A DNA stretch of 64,000 nt from Pirellulaceae bacterium (GTDB lineage Bacteria > Planctomycetota > Planctomycetia > Pirellulales > Pirellulaceae), in NCBI GenBank assembly GCA_026004795.1, contig BPJV01000002.1, positions 496,001 to 560,000 on the forward strand, written 5' to 3'. This document shows, in pieces, positions 49,004-58,113 of the stretch. A program made the translations under genes and the position numbers. The notes under the pieces were generated by a model. It was given only the letters and a program-made list of their open reading frames with translations, was not told the DNA's origin and searched no databases. Position 1 is the stretch's first letter. Every line of letters starts with the position of its first letter.

Positions 49004-49960
49004 TCAGCGGCGGGGCGGTTTGGGATCCAAGTTGGCATCAATGTCACCTGGTGCCAGTGTGGATTGGACCCCCTGGGCCGGAACGTCAGCCCCCGTGACC
49101 CAAACCAGCGCATTGAGGACGATCTTGCGGAACTGATCGTTGGCCCAGTTGTCGTGGAAGTGGCCTCCGGTGAATCCGAAACCTCGCCCACCGTCGGGAC
49201 GCTCTACGGCCCACATCATGGCTTCGGCTCGACCCGCATTGGCGACGATGTGTGGGTAGGGTCCCTTGGGGTAAACATAAGGACCGTCGCGGACATCGTC
49301 GGAGGGCACCGCTACTAGGATGGGGGTAAAATCGATGTCCTCGACCCTGGCACTGACATTTCCGGGAATATCGCCAATGAACCGCATATTGAAATACCAT
49401 TCGTCTTGAATGGTAAAGGGTTCGACCCCTTGGGCGATGGGGTGATCGGGAAACATCGCAAAGTGAGGTTCCCAGATCGGATTGCAGCTAAACATGTGTT
49501 CGTAGTGCCCGCCAATCCATCGTTTGAACTCAGCACCAGCCTGTTCGGGAACTACCTCGACGGCATAATGCATGCATCCGATACCTACGCCTTGGCGCAC
49601 AAGTTTGTCAATCTTCTCTTTCCGGCCCGGGGCGACCACTTCATGACGAGCCCCACCATCCATGTAAAAGACGATACCGTCGGCGTTGTCGAAAATGGAA
49701 TCATCTTCCGGCCAGCCGTTTAAAACGTACTCGGATTCGAGGCCCGGTACATTGGCCAAACACTTGTGCAGCAACTGCACGCCTGCATTGAACTCGTGCA
49801 TCCGAGGCGGATGAGACGGCTTGCCGGCGACCAATACCAACTTCCGAACGCGAGGTGGTTGGGCCGGCGCAGAGGCGGGAGCTTGCGCGGTAGCCAGCTG
49901 GCCGGCGTTCCAGGAAAGGAGTATCGTGAGGAGCAACATGCCAACGCACCGCAGATTCAT
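49004..49960 (-). CDS. Exported ThuA-like protein
   Basis: The 318-residue product has a signal peptide (VGMLLLTILLSWNAGQLATA) and the ThuA pattern: KLVLVAGKPSHPPRMHEFNAGVQLL, NADGIVFYMDGG, VGIGCMHYAVE, then FKRWIGGHYEHMFSCNP, FTIQDEWYFNMRF and a late FGFTGGHFHDNWANDQFRKIVLNALVWV. It is a different ThuA branch from the one at 6292-7158. I chose the ATG at 49960 (MNLRCVG), which gives a clean signal peptide; the frame extends to 50104. It has no same-strand partner nearby. The role is probably in keto-sugar or polysaccharide metabolism, by family only. Confidence 0.88.
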   Translation of the reverse strand: MNLRCVGMLLLTILLSWNAGQLATAQAPASAPAQPPRVRKLVLVAGKPSHPPRMHEFNAGVQLLHKCLANVPGLESEYVLNGWPEDDSIFDNADGIVFYMDGGARHEVVAPGRKEKIDKLVRQGVGIGCMHYAVEVVPEQAGAEFKRWIGGHYEHMFSCNPIWEPHFAMFPDHPIAQGVEPFTIQDEWYFNMRFIGDIPGNVSARVEDIDFTPILVAVPSDDVRDGPYVYPKGPYPHIVANAGRAEAMMWAVERPDGGRGFGFTGGHFHDNWANDQFRKIVLNALVWVTGADVPAQGVQSTLAPGDIDANLDPKPPRR

Positions 49961-50251
49961 GATCAGCCTTTCTTCTCGAGAATGGATGTTTCGTGTGGTG
50001 TTGTCGAGTTGTGGGGGGGAAAGCGGCGAAGGGTGCAGCTTGTTCGTGTTACGCCTAGCCAGCGGCTCGGTGGCCACGATTTGTCCGAGCATACTCCCGG
50101 GCAAGCGTTCAGGGAGAGTTGTTGGGGATCGCTCCCCCGATGAAGTTTCTAGTGTAAGTCATCGACGGCCCTCTTGCTACATCCCGAGAGGGGGCGTCCT
50201 AGGCCTGGGACAGGCGATGGGCGATGGGCGATGGGATGATAGGGCACTGTA

Positions 50252-51652
50252 TCAGCGGACATCATGCAAGCCATGAAGTTCGATCAGACGTAACAGCCGC
50301 GGACGGCTGATTCCCAGCAACCTGGCTGCTTGGGCCCGGTTGCGTGGCGATTGGCGCAGAGCATTACGTACCAACGTCTTCTCGACTTCGCGCAGTACGT
50401 CATCCAGCTGGATGGGAGGAGCATCCTGTCGGCCAGCATGGGCCGCGGCACTGGGGAACGTGCGAATGGCAACTGGTAGATGTTGGGGTTCGATGGTGCG
50501 CGTCAGTACGGCATCGTCGACCGCATGTTCCATGGCTGCTGCCAATTCGACCACATTGCCGGGCCAATTGTATACCTGAAGCAGTTCCATGGCGTCTTCT
50601 CGCAACCGCAGAAGCGCTCGCTCTCGTGATCGGCACATCAATGCGAGGTAATGTTCACACAGCGGCAGGATATCTTCTCGCCGATCTCGCAGGCCAGGGA
50701 TGTGGACTTCCATCTCCGCCAGGAGGCTCCACAGATCCTGATGCGCCTTGGACCGCCTGGCCCATTGTTCAGGCGCTAATTGGGAAGAGGCCATCAAGGT
50801 GAATCGATTGTCTTGTTGCTGATAGATGTGTAGCAGCCTCGTGACCGCCGACTCCGAAAGGTGCTGCAGGTCGGTGAGCAACAGCGTTTGCGCGCCGGCG
50901 GGCAGATCACTGCGCAGGCGACCAACAAAAGTCTCCAGCATCGCCGTAAATAGTTCCTCCTTGATCAGCGTGCACTCGATCGCCAAGAACTGTCCACTCA
51001 ATGCCGGCAGCTTCAACGAACCATGGCGGTGACTCCACACGGCTTCCGCGATTTGACGCTTGCCGCCCCCGGCAGGTCCCCACCAAAGGACGTTCATCTC
51101 CGTGGAGGCAACATGTTGCGTGCGGCGCATGGCCAGTCCGATGGCAGCGCTTTGGCCCACCAGCGGTGCCAATCCATCCAGCCGTGGCCACCGTCGCCGG
51201 ATTTCCGCCAGGATCGCATCGGGCAAGGGGCGACCAGCGATCATCGGCGGCATGCTCTTGTCACCCAGAAGTGCGTCGATATCCTCCCAGGACCCGAACA
51301 GGGCGATCACGATTTGTACCACACCGTCGTGGTCGAGGATGGGGATGAATAGTTGGCCCATCGAATCGGGGGTCGCGAATAGCGGTTGGTGGAACCGCCG
51401 CGCGGCAATGCGCCCTTCACGCACGGTCGCGGGAGGCGCTAAGGCTACCAACGTAGCGCCGTGAGGCACGTCGTCCGGCGGCAGTTCCCAATGACATTGC
51501 TGGCCCAACAGTTCCCGCGCGTCGATCCCCGAGATTTCTACGAGCCGAGCGTTGACGAAAAGGATCTTGCCGACCCGATCAAGAACGGCGAGCGGTTTGG
51601 CTACACTATCGAAAATTTTGCTGATCGCTCGACGCATTCCACCTGCGCTCAT
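50252..51652 (-). CDS. PAS-AAA-Fis (NtrC-like) regulator lacking the sigma-54 contact loop
   Basis: The 466-residue product has an N-terminal PAS domain (about 10-60, VAKPLAVLDRVGKILFVNARLVEISG). An AAA-like domain follows with a degenerate Walker A GPAGGGKR (192-199) and Walker B LLLTDLQHLS (Asp261, no Glu partner). The C-terminal Fis-type helix-turn-helix contains NRAQAARLLGISRPRLLRLIELHG. The GAFTGA loop that touches sigma-54 is absent. The ATG at 51652 has AGGAAAG about 9 bases upstream. It probably regulates transcription by another route, for instance as a sensor-repressor. A possible 98-residue gene lies 14 bp upstream. Target genes unknown. Confidence 0.85.
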   Translation of the reverse strand: MSAGGMRRAISKIFDSVAKPLAVLDRVGKILFVNARLVEISGIDARELLGQQCHWELPPDDVPHGATLVALAPPATVREGRIAARRFHQPLFATPDSMGQLFIPILDHDGVVQIVIALFGSWEDIDALLGDKSMPPMIAGRPLPDAILAEIRRRWPRLDGLAPLVGQSAAIGLAMRRTQHVASTEMNVLWWGPAGGGKRQIAEAVWSHRHGSLKLPALSGQFLAIECTLIKEELFTAMLETFVGRLRSDLPAGAQTLLLTDLQHLSESAVTRLLHIYQQQDNRFTLMASSQLAPEQWARRSKAHQDLWSLLAEMEVHIPGLRDRREDILPLCEHYLALMCRSRERALLRLREDAMELLQVYNWPGNVVELAAAMEHAVDDAVLTRTIEPQHLPVAIRTFPSAAAHAGRQDAPPIQLDDVLREVEKTLVRNALRQSPRNRAQAARLLGISRPRLLRLIELHGLHDVR

Positions 51653-51666
51653 GGTACGCTTCTTTC

Positions 51667-51963
51667 CTAAGTCCCCATTGCCATTTTCCCTTGGGCAGCT
51701 TCTTCAACCTCAACTCGCTGCAACCATTCCTTCAGTCTACCAGCCATCAACTCCTGGGCAGGGGCTCCTTTGCTTGACCGATGCCCCCAGAATATCAGCG
51801 CGGTTCCGAGCGAAGTGGCCGCCCGCGCGTCGAGTGTTGATGGGAATAGCGATGGAGCATTGCCGGCGAGATTTTGTGAAGACCAGGCGACAGTTGGCCT
51901 CCCGTCGATCCATGCCAACCAACTCGTCAGCACGCGTATAAGGCACTCGGGCTCATTTTTCAA
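51667..51963 (-). CDS. Possible small protein upstream of the NtrC-like regulator
   Basis: A 98-residue frame from TTG at 51963 has natural composition (LTSWLAWIDGRPTVAW, SLGTALIFWGH, GRLKEWLQRVEVEEAAQGK) and ends 14 bp before the regulator start. The start codon is weak and no ribosome binding site is clear, so it is only tentatively called. No family recognised. Confidence 0.35.
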   Translation of the reverse strand: MKNEPECLIRVLTSWLAWIDGRPTVAWSSQNLAGNAPSLFPSTLDARAATSLGTALIFWGHRSSKGAPAQELMAGRLKEWLQRVEVEEAAQGKMAMGT

Positions 51964-52216
51964 TGCATTGTCTTACCAGTGTTTCGCCAATACTCGTCGC
52001 CCAGTCCGCAGCAGCAACAGTGGCCGGTTCCGCATGCACGCGAGGAAACAATCCGTTACTCTGTGGCTACCGAATCTCACGGCCACCGACCGGGAATCGC
52101 TCAGTCCACTGACGGCCCGACGTTGATTCCCGCCGCCGGGGCACTAAGCTTCGCGTCCACGTCGTTGGCACCATGGGGGAGCCCCTTAGAGAAAGCGGTA
52201 AGGACGGTGAGAGGTG
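51964..52216. other. Intergenic stretch, nothing seen
   Basis: This lies between the tentative small gene and the DsbD-like stop. No repeat, RNA or terminator was recognised. Confidence 0.4.
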
Positions 52217-54922
52217 CTAATCGACGTGGCTGGTCAGCCATCCGTTAGCATTGCGACTGGGACCGGCCTCGCGCAGTGCCTCGAGAACTTGTGTCTCTGT
52301 CAGTAGATCTCGCAAGACGATCGGCTCTGCAGCCGGGTCGGCCGGATAGATCGCCAGGACAGGAATCGAGTTGCTTCCCAACTCCTCGAGCTTCTTACCG
52401 ATCGCTTCGTCTTGCGACGTCCAGTCGGCCACCATGGGTACTACGTCGTATTGCTCGACCAGCTGGGCAACGGCTTCTCGGTCGATGGCCATGCGCATGT
52501 TGATCTGGCAGTTGACGCACCAGTTGGCCGTGAAATCGATCATCACGGTCTTACCTTCCTGACGCAACTTGATCAACTCACTTTCCGAGTAGGGCACCCA
52601 TTCGAGATCATGTTCGAGCGGTCCGAAGTACTTGAAACTGATGAAGCCTCCAAAAATCATCACCGCGATAGCGGCGATCCAAGCCTTCGATTTCTGCATC
52701 GATTCCGCATACACAGGGACGCGTCCAACCAACCAGCAGGCCATCCATACGACAATGAGAAACGTCAAGGTGGCGATGCGATACTCGTACTGGATGCTGG
52801 CTACGAAAAAGACAACCGTGAACAGCAATGGGAAGGCGAGCACCTGCTTCAGCGTCTCCATCCAGGGACCAGGTTTCGGCAACAAATTGACCGCATGGGG
52901 ATAAACGCAGAGGGCAAGATAGGGAATACTCATCCCCAATCCCACGGCAGTATAAAGCTGCAGAATTCCGAGCGGTGAGAGGATCAGACTGATGCCGAAA
53001 AGACTCCCCAAAAGGGGACCGGAGCAGGGAGTTGCCAACAGGGTGGTGAGGATACCTTTGAGGAAGGCGCCCATTACCCCTTCCTTTTCCATCAGTCGGC
53101 CTGATTGCGAGCCGGTGGCGAACCCCGGAATGGGAATCTCCCACACGCCGAGAAAACTGAGAGCCATGGCGAAAACCAGGGCCGCCAAAGCGACCTTGAA
53201 TTCCAACACGGTAAACTGCTCTCCCCAGCCGACCGTTTCTTGGAAGAGGAGCTTGGCGACGATGGTGACGGCCGCCAGACTCAGCATCACCGCCATGATG
53301 CCGGCGACGAATGCCAGGTTTAAAGTGACAATGCGGCCACGTTGGTGTCCTGCCTGGTCGACAAAGCTCATGATCTTCAAGCCGATGACCGGCAACACGC
53401 AGGGCATGAAGTTCAGGATGAAACCGCCGGCCAATGCCAAGAATAATTGCCATGCGGAAAGGAAACGTTGGCCCGCCTCCTGGCCCTGGGAAGCGTCTGG
53501 GGCGCCGCTGGTGCCGATCGAATCGTTCCGAGCGGAAGAGTTCGAGAAGCTCTGTTGAGCGGACGGCTCCGCACCGGGCGGCGCTTCCACAATCACCTCA
53601 ACCTCGGGTTCCTCCATTACAGGAGGTTGCGCCAGCGATTCGCCGGCGGTGATCCATGAGGTCAATAATGGCTGCATTGCCACATTGCGGAAGCTGGTGG
53701 TTTCGAACTGCATCGGCGCAGGGGAGGTGCTCCGATCGACGCCAACGGACAATTCGCCGCGGAGGATCAATCCAGCCGGAGGGTCGCAACTACGGTCATC
53801 GCAGGTGCCGAAGCCGATTTGAATCTCGATGGGATACACGCCGGGCTTGGTCGACGGTGGAACAAAAACCGGGATCTCGAATTTCACCGGTGTAGCATAA
53901 TACTGCGGGCGACCAGGTAGCGAATCGTAGGCCACCAACGGCGCGTCAGTAGTTGGTGTACCGAATTGCAATCCAGACTTGACCGTGGCTACGATCAGCG
54001 TGCGGTTGGTGGGCTCGTCATCCAGCGGTACGAATTGCCAAATATGGTAGCCCGGATCGGGGTGGCATTCGATGATCACGTTGGCGAATTGCCCAGCAGC
54101 GACCTGCCCTGGCACGATGGCTGCTTTCCACAGCGCGTGAGTTCGTTCAACTCGAAATCCTTTTTCTGCTGCCACTGAGGAGGCTGCGTTGGTCAGGCCG
54201 CGGTTGGATTCACCTGCCGTATCGGACTCACTTGCCGTCGGAGCCGGTGGAGGTGCCATCCAACTCGCCAGCAAATTGGCATGCACTGGTTTGCAGGCGA
54301 CCGAACAGACTAAACCGTCGACGCGAAGCTTGATTTTCGCCGTCGCCGGATCGACGGACCCTTTGAACCGGAAGGGCGCCGACCAGGTGACTCGACTGTG
54401 GTATTCCTCCAACGGGATTCCGGGAAAAGCTGCTTCATCGAACCCAATCATCGGTTCGTGATCCGCTTGCCACGGCCCGATAAGTTCGACATGGTCACTT
54501 TCGATTCGAATCCGAGTGGGCAACGGGCCTTTCGATTGGTTCATCGAATAGGTATGACTTCCTTCGCCCGGTGTGGCAGTAACGTGAAGGACGCCTTGGG
54601 CGCGGCGCTGGTCCCAACTGAAATGAGCATCGTAGCTCAGTTCCGGTTCCTCGCTGACCGGTGCCGTTTCCGCTCCCAATCCGCCGAACGAAGGCACCGT
54701 AGGCAATCCCAATCCTTCAAACTTTTTCTGGGCCGCAGCCATGGAGGCCAGCAGTGTCCACAGTAGCGCCATGGCGACCGGGCTCAGCCACCGCTGCGCC
54801 TTGCCTCGGTATCCAGTAACCGCGTCCCCTGCGGCCTGCAGTCTCGAAGGATTCACCCGCGTGTTGGTAAAGAAGCATCGCGTCGACCCGCCGCTACTTT
54901 TCGACGCAAATCTTTGTTCCAT
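52217..54922 (-). CDS. DsbD-like thiol:disulfide interchange protein
   Basis: The 901-residue protein has a signal segment (LSPVAMALLWTLLASMAAA), two periplasmic alpha-like regions, a central set of eight helices with MPCVLPVIGLKIM and ATPCSGPLLGS (the DsbD transmembrane cysteines), and a C-terminal thioredoxin domain with WCVNC (Cys802, Cys805). DsbD carries electrons from cytoplasmic thioredoxin to the periplasm. I chose the ATG at 54922 (MEQRFASKSS), which has GAGGG 7-8 bases upstream; starts at 54940 and 54991 are also open. It diverges from the S9 peptidase gene. The N-terminal part seems duplicated (two DsbD-alpha-like domains around 70-210 and 250-400), which is larger than E. coli DsbD (565). 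Confidence 0.92.
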   Translation of the reverse strand: MEQRFASKSSGGSTRCFFTNTRVNPSRLQAAGDAVTGYRGKAQRWLSPVAMALLWTLLASMAAAQKKFEGLGLPTVPSFGGLGAETAPVSEEPELSYDAHFSWDQRRAQGVLHVTATPGEGSHTYSMNQSKGPLPTRIRIESDHVELIGPWQADHEPMIGFDEAAFPGIPLEEYHSRVTWSAPFRFKGSVDPATAKIKLRVDGLVCSVACKPVHANLLASWMAPPPAPTASESDTAGESNRGLTNAASSVAAEKGFRVERTHALWKAAIVPGQVAAGQFANVIIECHPDPGYHIWQFVPLDDEPTNRTLIVATVKSGLQFGTPTTDAPLVAYDSLPGRPQYYATPVKFEIPVFVPPSTKPGVYPIEIQIGFGTCDDRSCDPPAGLILRGELSVGVDRSTSPAPMQFETTSFRNVAMQPLLTSWITAGESLAQPPVMEEPEVEVIVEAPPGAEPSAQQSFSNSSARNDSIGTSGAPDASQGQEAGQRFLSAWQLFLALAGGFILNFMPCVLPVIGLKIMSFVDQAGHQRGRIVTLNLAFVAGIMAVMLSLAAVTIVAKLLFQETVGWGEQFTVLEFKVALAALVFAMALSFLGVWEIPIPGFATGSQSGRLMEKEGVMGAFLKGILTTLLATPCSGPLLGSLFGISLILSPLGILQLYTAVGLGMSIPYLALCVYPHAVNLLPKPGPWMETLKQVLAFPLLFTVVFFVASIQYEYRIATLTFLIVVWMACWLVGRVPVYAESMQKSKAWIAAIAVMIFGGFISFKYFGPLEHDLEWVPYSESELIKLRQEGKTVMIDFTANWCVNCQINMRMAIDREAVAQLVEQYDVVPMVADWTSQDEAIGKKLEELGSNSIPVLAIYPADPAAEPIVLRDLLTETQVLEALREAGPSRNANGWLTSHVD

Positions 54923-55503
54923 CACTTGGCCCTCGTTCATGCGAAAGGTGACAAGCGGCAAGTCTCGCTCCCAAGCGTCAACTCTTGCCACGCGTCCACC
55001 TCTACGATTTACTAAACCTTTACACCTTATATTTAGAGGCAGGAGCGGTCCAGGGTCAACGTAGCCTCGCCTTTATCCTCCGCCTCGAGGCCGTCACGCA
55101 GGTGCGTCGCTGCTCGTCCCGAGGGCACTCACTCCGCGCTGAGAGGTTGTTTTCTGGTTTTCTGGGCGTTTGGCAAATGTATAGGGACAGATCTGTTCAA
55201 TTGCGGCATGGCGCGGCGGGCCGTGGTGCCGGCCATTTGATATCAACCGCAATCGTCTGCATCGCCAGCGACGAATAACGATCCCCTAACGCCATTGCGT
55301 CCCCTTCGCCGGCCCTCCAGGAACCCACGGAGGGGGCAGATGACCAATAGTTGGGGTGGGGGGTGGTATGACGCGTGGCATGGAATCGCGTGGCCTATAA
55401 TACGGCCTTGAGAGTTTCTGTTTCCCCGAGAGCGGGCAGAGAACTTGTGCCCAAAGACCAAAGGCACTTAACGATTCGCATCGAGACAAAGGAGCAGCCA
55501 GTG
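54923..55503. other. Divergent intergenic region
   Basis: This separates the DsbD-like and S9 peptidase starts. An AT-rich stretch at about 55000-55035 is the most promoter-like part, but no clear -35/-10 pair was fixed. No gene seen. Confidence 0.4.
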
Positions 55504-57753
55504 ATGGAAAGTTGCCGCAATGGGAAGATTCGCCGATGGCCGTTGGATACCTGCTTCGTCGCCGGGAGAGAAGCATCGTCGCCCAAGGCCGGCGGTGACA
55601 CTTCGCCCCGTCGATTGCCGTTGCTCGTCCTCGGCAGCGTCCTACTGGGTGGGTTGTGTCTGGTAAAAGCACTCCCGGCCCATGGGCAACAGGCAACTGA
55701 TCAGGCAGATATCCTCACCCCGGCAGATATTGCCGTCTTGCGCAGTTGCGCTAACCCTGCGATATCACCCCGCGGAGGACACCTGCTGTTTACCCAATTA
55801 GTTCCGCGCGACCCGTTTCAAGAGAAAGATGGTCCAGCGCGAAGCCATCTCTACCTAGTGACGGAGGGAGGAGTCCCGCAACCGGTCGTGATTGGGGAGG
55901 ATTCCGTCTCGGCACCTAGTTTCTCGCCGGACGGGCAATACCTCTACTTTCTTGCCCGGCGTGATGGCGACGAGCATACATCGTTGTATCGAGCGCCTGT
56001 GAGCGGCGGAGCCATTACATTGGCGGCGGAATTCGAGAATGCGTCGATCAGCGGTTATTCGATCCACCCGGATGGGCATCGCGTGGCATTGCTAGCAGTT
56101 GCACCACCAACCGCCGCGGAGAAGGAACTGCGCCAGAAGGGATTTGACCAGGAAATCTTCGAAGAGCAGTGGCGTCCGGTGCAGATATGGATTGCCAAGT
56201 TGCAGGACGTTCCGGAGCTGAGCTCACGTCCGATCGCTGCCAGGCTTCCGGCAGCAGAGCCGGTGGGAGCAGGTGAGCCGCTCCCGGTGACCGGTTCCGT
56301 ATCCGACGTCCAGTGGAATCATGCCGGTGATCGACTGCTGGTCGTCCATGCTCCCACCCCTTCGGTCGACGATAGCTACATGCGAAAACGAATCCTCGTC
56401 GTCGATGCAACGAACGGAAAAGTCGAAGCGGAGGTTGACCACGCAGCCAAGCTGGGCAAGGTGGCGTGGAGCCCCGATGATGCGCACGTGGCTTTTATCG
56501 CGGGGCGTGATTTGCATGATCCGCGGGAGGGCCGGCTGATGGTCGTGGATGCCCAGCGAGGTGGGCGACCACGAGAATTGATGCCCGATTATCAGGCGCA
56601 TGTTATTGACTTTGCGTGGCAAGACGACTCCACCATGGTATGGGTGGCGGCGGAGGGGACGTTGAGTCGAGTGGGCAAGGTCTCCTTGCAAGGCATTAGC
56701 CATGATGTGCTTCCGCCGAATCCCGACCAAGGAGTGGTGCAAGCGATCGACGTGCAAGGCGATCAGGCCGTGGTGCTAATGAATTCGCGGCGGCACCCGA
56801 ACGAGGTTTTCCGACTGGACCTGGCCAGCGGTGCGTTAAGCCGATTGACCGATAGCAACCGTTGGCTTCTGGATCGTCGATTTGCCCGGCAGGAGACGAT
56901 TCGGTGGTCCGCCACCGACGGCCTGGAGTTGGAGGGAGTGCTAGTCTATCCGCTCGATTACCAGGAAGGCGAGCGCTATCCGCTGATCATGCTGGTGCAC
57001 GGCGGTCCAGAATCGCACGAATCGGATGGGTGGCTGACCAGCTACTCGAGACCGGGGCAAGTGGGAGCGGCGCGCGGATTCTTTGTTTTCTATCCCAACT
57101 ATCGCGGCAGCACCGGGCGTGGCGTCGAGTTCTCCATGATGGGGCAAGCCGATGCGGCAGGCAAGGAGTTCTCCGATTTGATTGACGGCATCGATCACTT
57201 GGTCGATCGCGGACTGGTCGATGGCGAGCGCGTGGGCATTACCGGTGGATCCTACGGAGGGTACGCGTCGGCCTGGGGGGCCACGTTCTACAGCGATCGT
57301 TTCGCGGCCAGTGTGATGTTCGTGGGGATCAGTGATAACATTTCGAAAGTGGGTACGACAGACATTCCCGAGGAGATGTTCCTGGTGCATCATCGCAAGC
57401 GGTTGTGGGATGACTGGGACTACTTTGTTCGCAGCAGTCCGATTCGCTACGTACAAAGAAATCGAACTCCCACCCTCATTCTGCATGGAAAGGAAGATCC
57501 ACGCGTGCATCCGTCGCAAAGCTTGGAGTTGCACCGGCACCTCAAGACGCTGGGCCAAGCCCCCGTGCGACTGGTGTTCTACGAACGAGAAGGGCATGGG
57601 AATCGGCGGGCAGCTTCGCGGCTCGATTACCACCTGCGAATGCTCCGCTGGATGGAACGGTTCCTGAAGGAAGGCGCGGACACCGCACCACCACCGGACG
57701 TCGACTACCGCGCCGAATTGGGACTTACGGACGAGGCAACGGCCCAGGAGTAA
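55504..57753 (+). CDS. Exported S9 family (prolyl oligopeptidase-like) peptidase
   Basis: The 749-residue product has a signal-like helix (PLLVLGSVLLGGLCLVKALPAHG), an N-terminal beta-propeller (repeats such as APSFSPDGQYLYFLARRDGDEH and KLGKVAWSPDDAHVAFIAG), and a C-terminal alpha/beta-hydrolase domain. The catalytic triad is Ser583 in GGSYGGYASAW, Asp665 in HGKEDPRVHPSQS and His698 in REGHGNRR. I chose the ATG at 55504 with GGAG about 9 bases upstream; the frame is open to 55375. It probably cleaves oligopeptides in the periplasm. Length and triad are typical of the dipeptidyl/acylaminoacyl-peptidase branch. Confidence 0.93.
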   Translation: MESCRNGKIRRWPLDTCFVAGREASSPKAGGDTSPRRLPLLVLGSVLLGGLCLVKALPAHGQQATDQADILTPADIAVLRSCANPAISPRGGHLLFTQLVPRDPFQEKDGPARSHLYLVTEGGVPQPVVIGEDSVSAPSFSPDGQYLYFLARRDGDEHTSLYRAPVSGGAITLAAEFENASISGYSIHPDGHRVALLAVAPPTAAEKELRQKGFDQEIFEEQWRPVQIWIAKLQDVPELSSRPIAARLPAAEPVGAGEPLPVTGSVSDVQWNHAGDRLLVVHAPTPSVDDSYMRKRILVVDATNGKVEAEVDHAAKLGKVAWSPDDAHVAFIAGRDLHDPREGRLMVVDAQRGGRPRELMPDYQAHVIDFAWQDDSTMVWVAAEGTLSRVGKVSLQGISHDVLPPNPDQGVVQAIDVQGDQAVVLMNSRRHPNEVFRLDLASGALSRLTDSNRWLLDRRFARQETIRWSATDGLELEGVLVYPLDYQEGERYPLIMLVHGGPESHESDGWLTSYSRPGQVGAARGFFVFYPNYRGSTGRGVEFSMMGQADAAGKEFSDLIDGIDHLVDRGLVDGERVGITGGSYGGYASAWGATFYSDRFAASVMFVGISDNISKVGTTDIPEEMFLVHHRKRLWDDWDYFVRSSPIRYVQRNRTPTLILHGKEDPRVHPSQSLELHRHLKTLGQAPVRLVFYEREGHGNRRAASRLDYHLRMLRWMERFLKEGADTAPPPDVDYRAELGLTDEATAQE

Positions 57754-58113
57754 ACGCCGCTGAGAAACCCTCGGTGAGGCGTGCGCCAAGAAGTTTGTGC
57801 CGTGGACAGGCAGAGGCTGATTCCGTTCGACGCGATGCGCTGGGCCAGCCGCCTGGCGACTTGGATTCGGAAGCTCAACGCTGGCCACTGACCGCGCATC
57901 GCCTTCTTGCGAGCAACGGCCGGCCGATTGATGGGACGAGCCCCCGGTCCCCTCGTATTTTCTGGCCAAGTCGTTAACTTTTGAGCAAATCGACCGAGGT
58001 TCCCTTGCTGGCGCTGCATTGTTGACGCCGTGCGCCCGGAGTCTACGGGGCAATCTTGGCCGAGTTCCCATGCTTCTGATTCTCGACGCACTCTCCAAAC
58101 GACACAACCGATC
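57754..58113. other. Intergenic stretch, nothing seen
   Basis: No gene, repeat or terminator was recognised between the peptidase and the DUF1015 gene. Confidence 0.4.
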
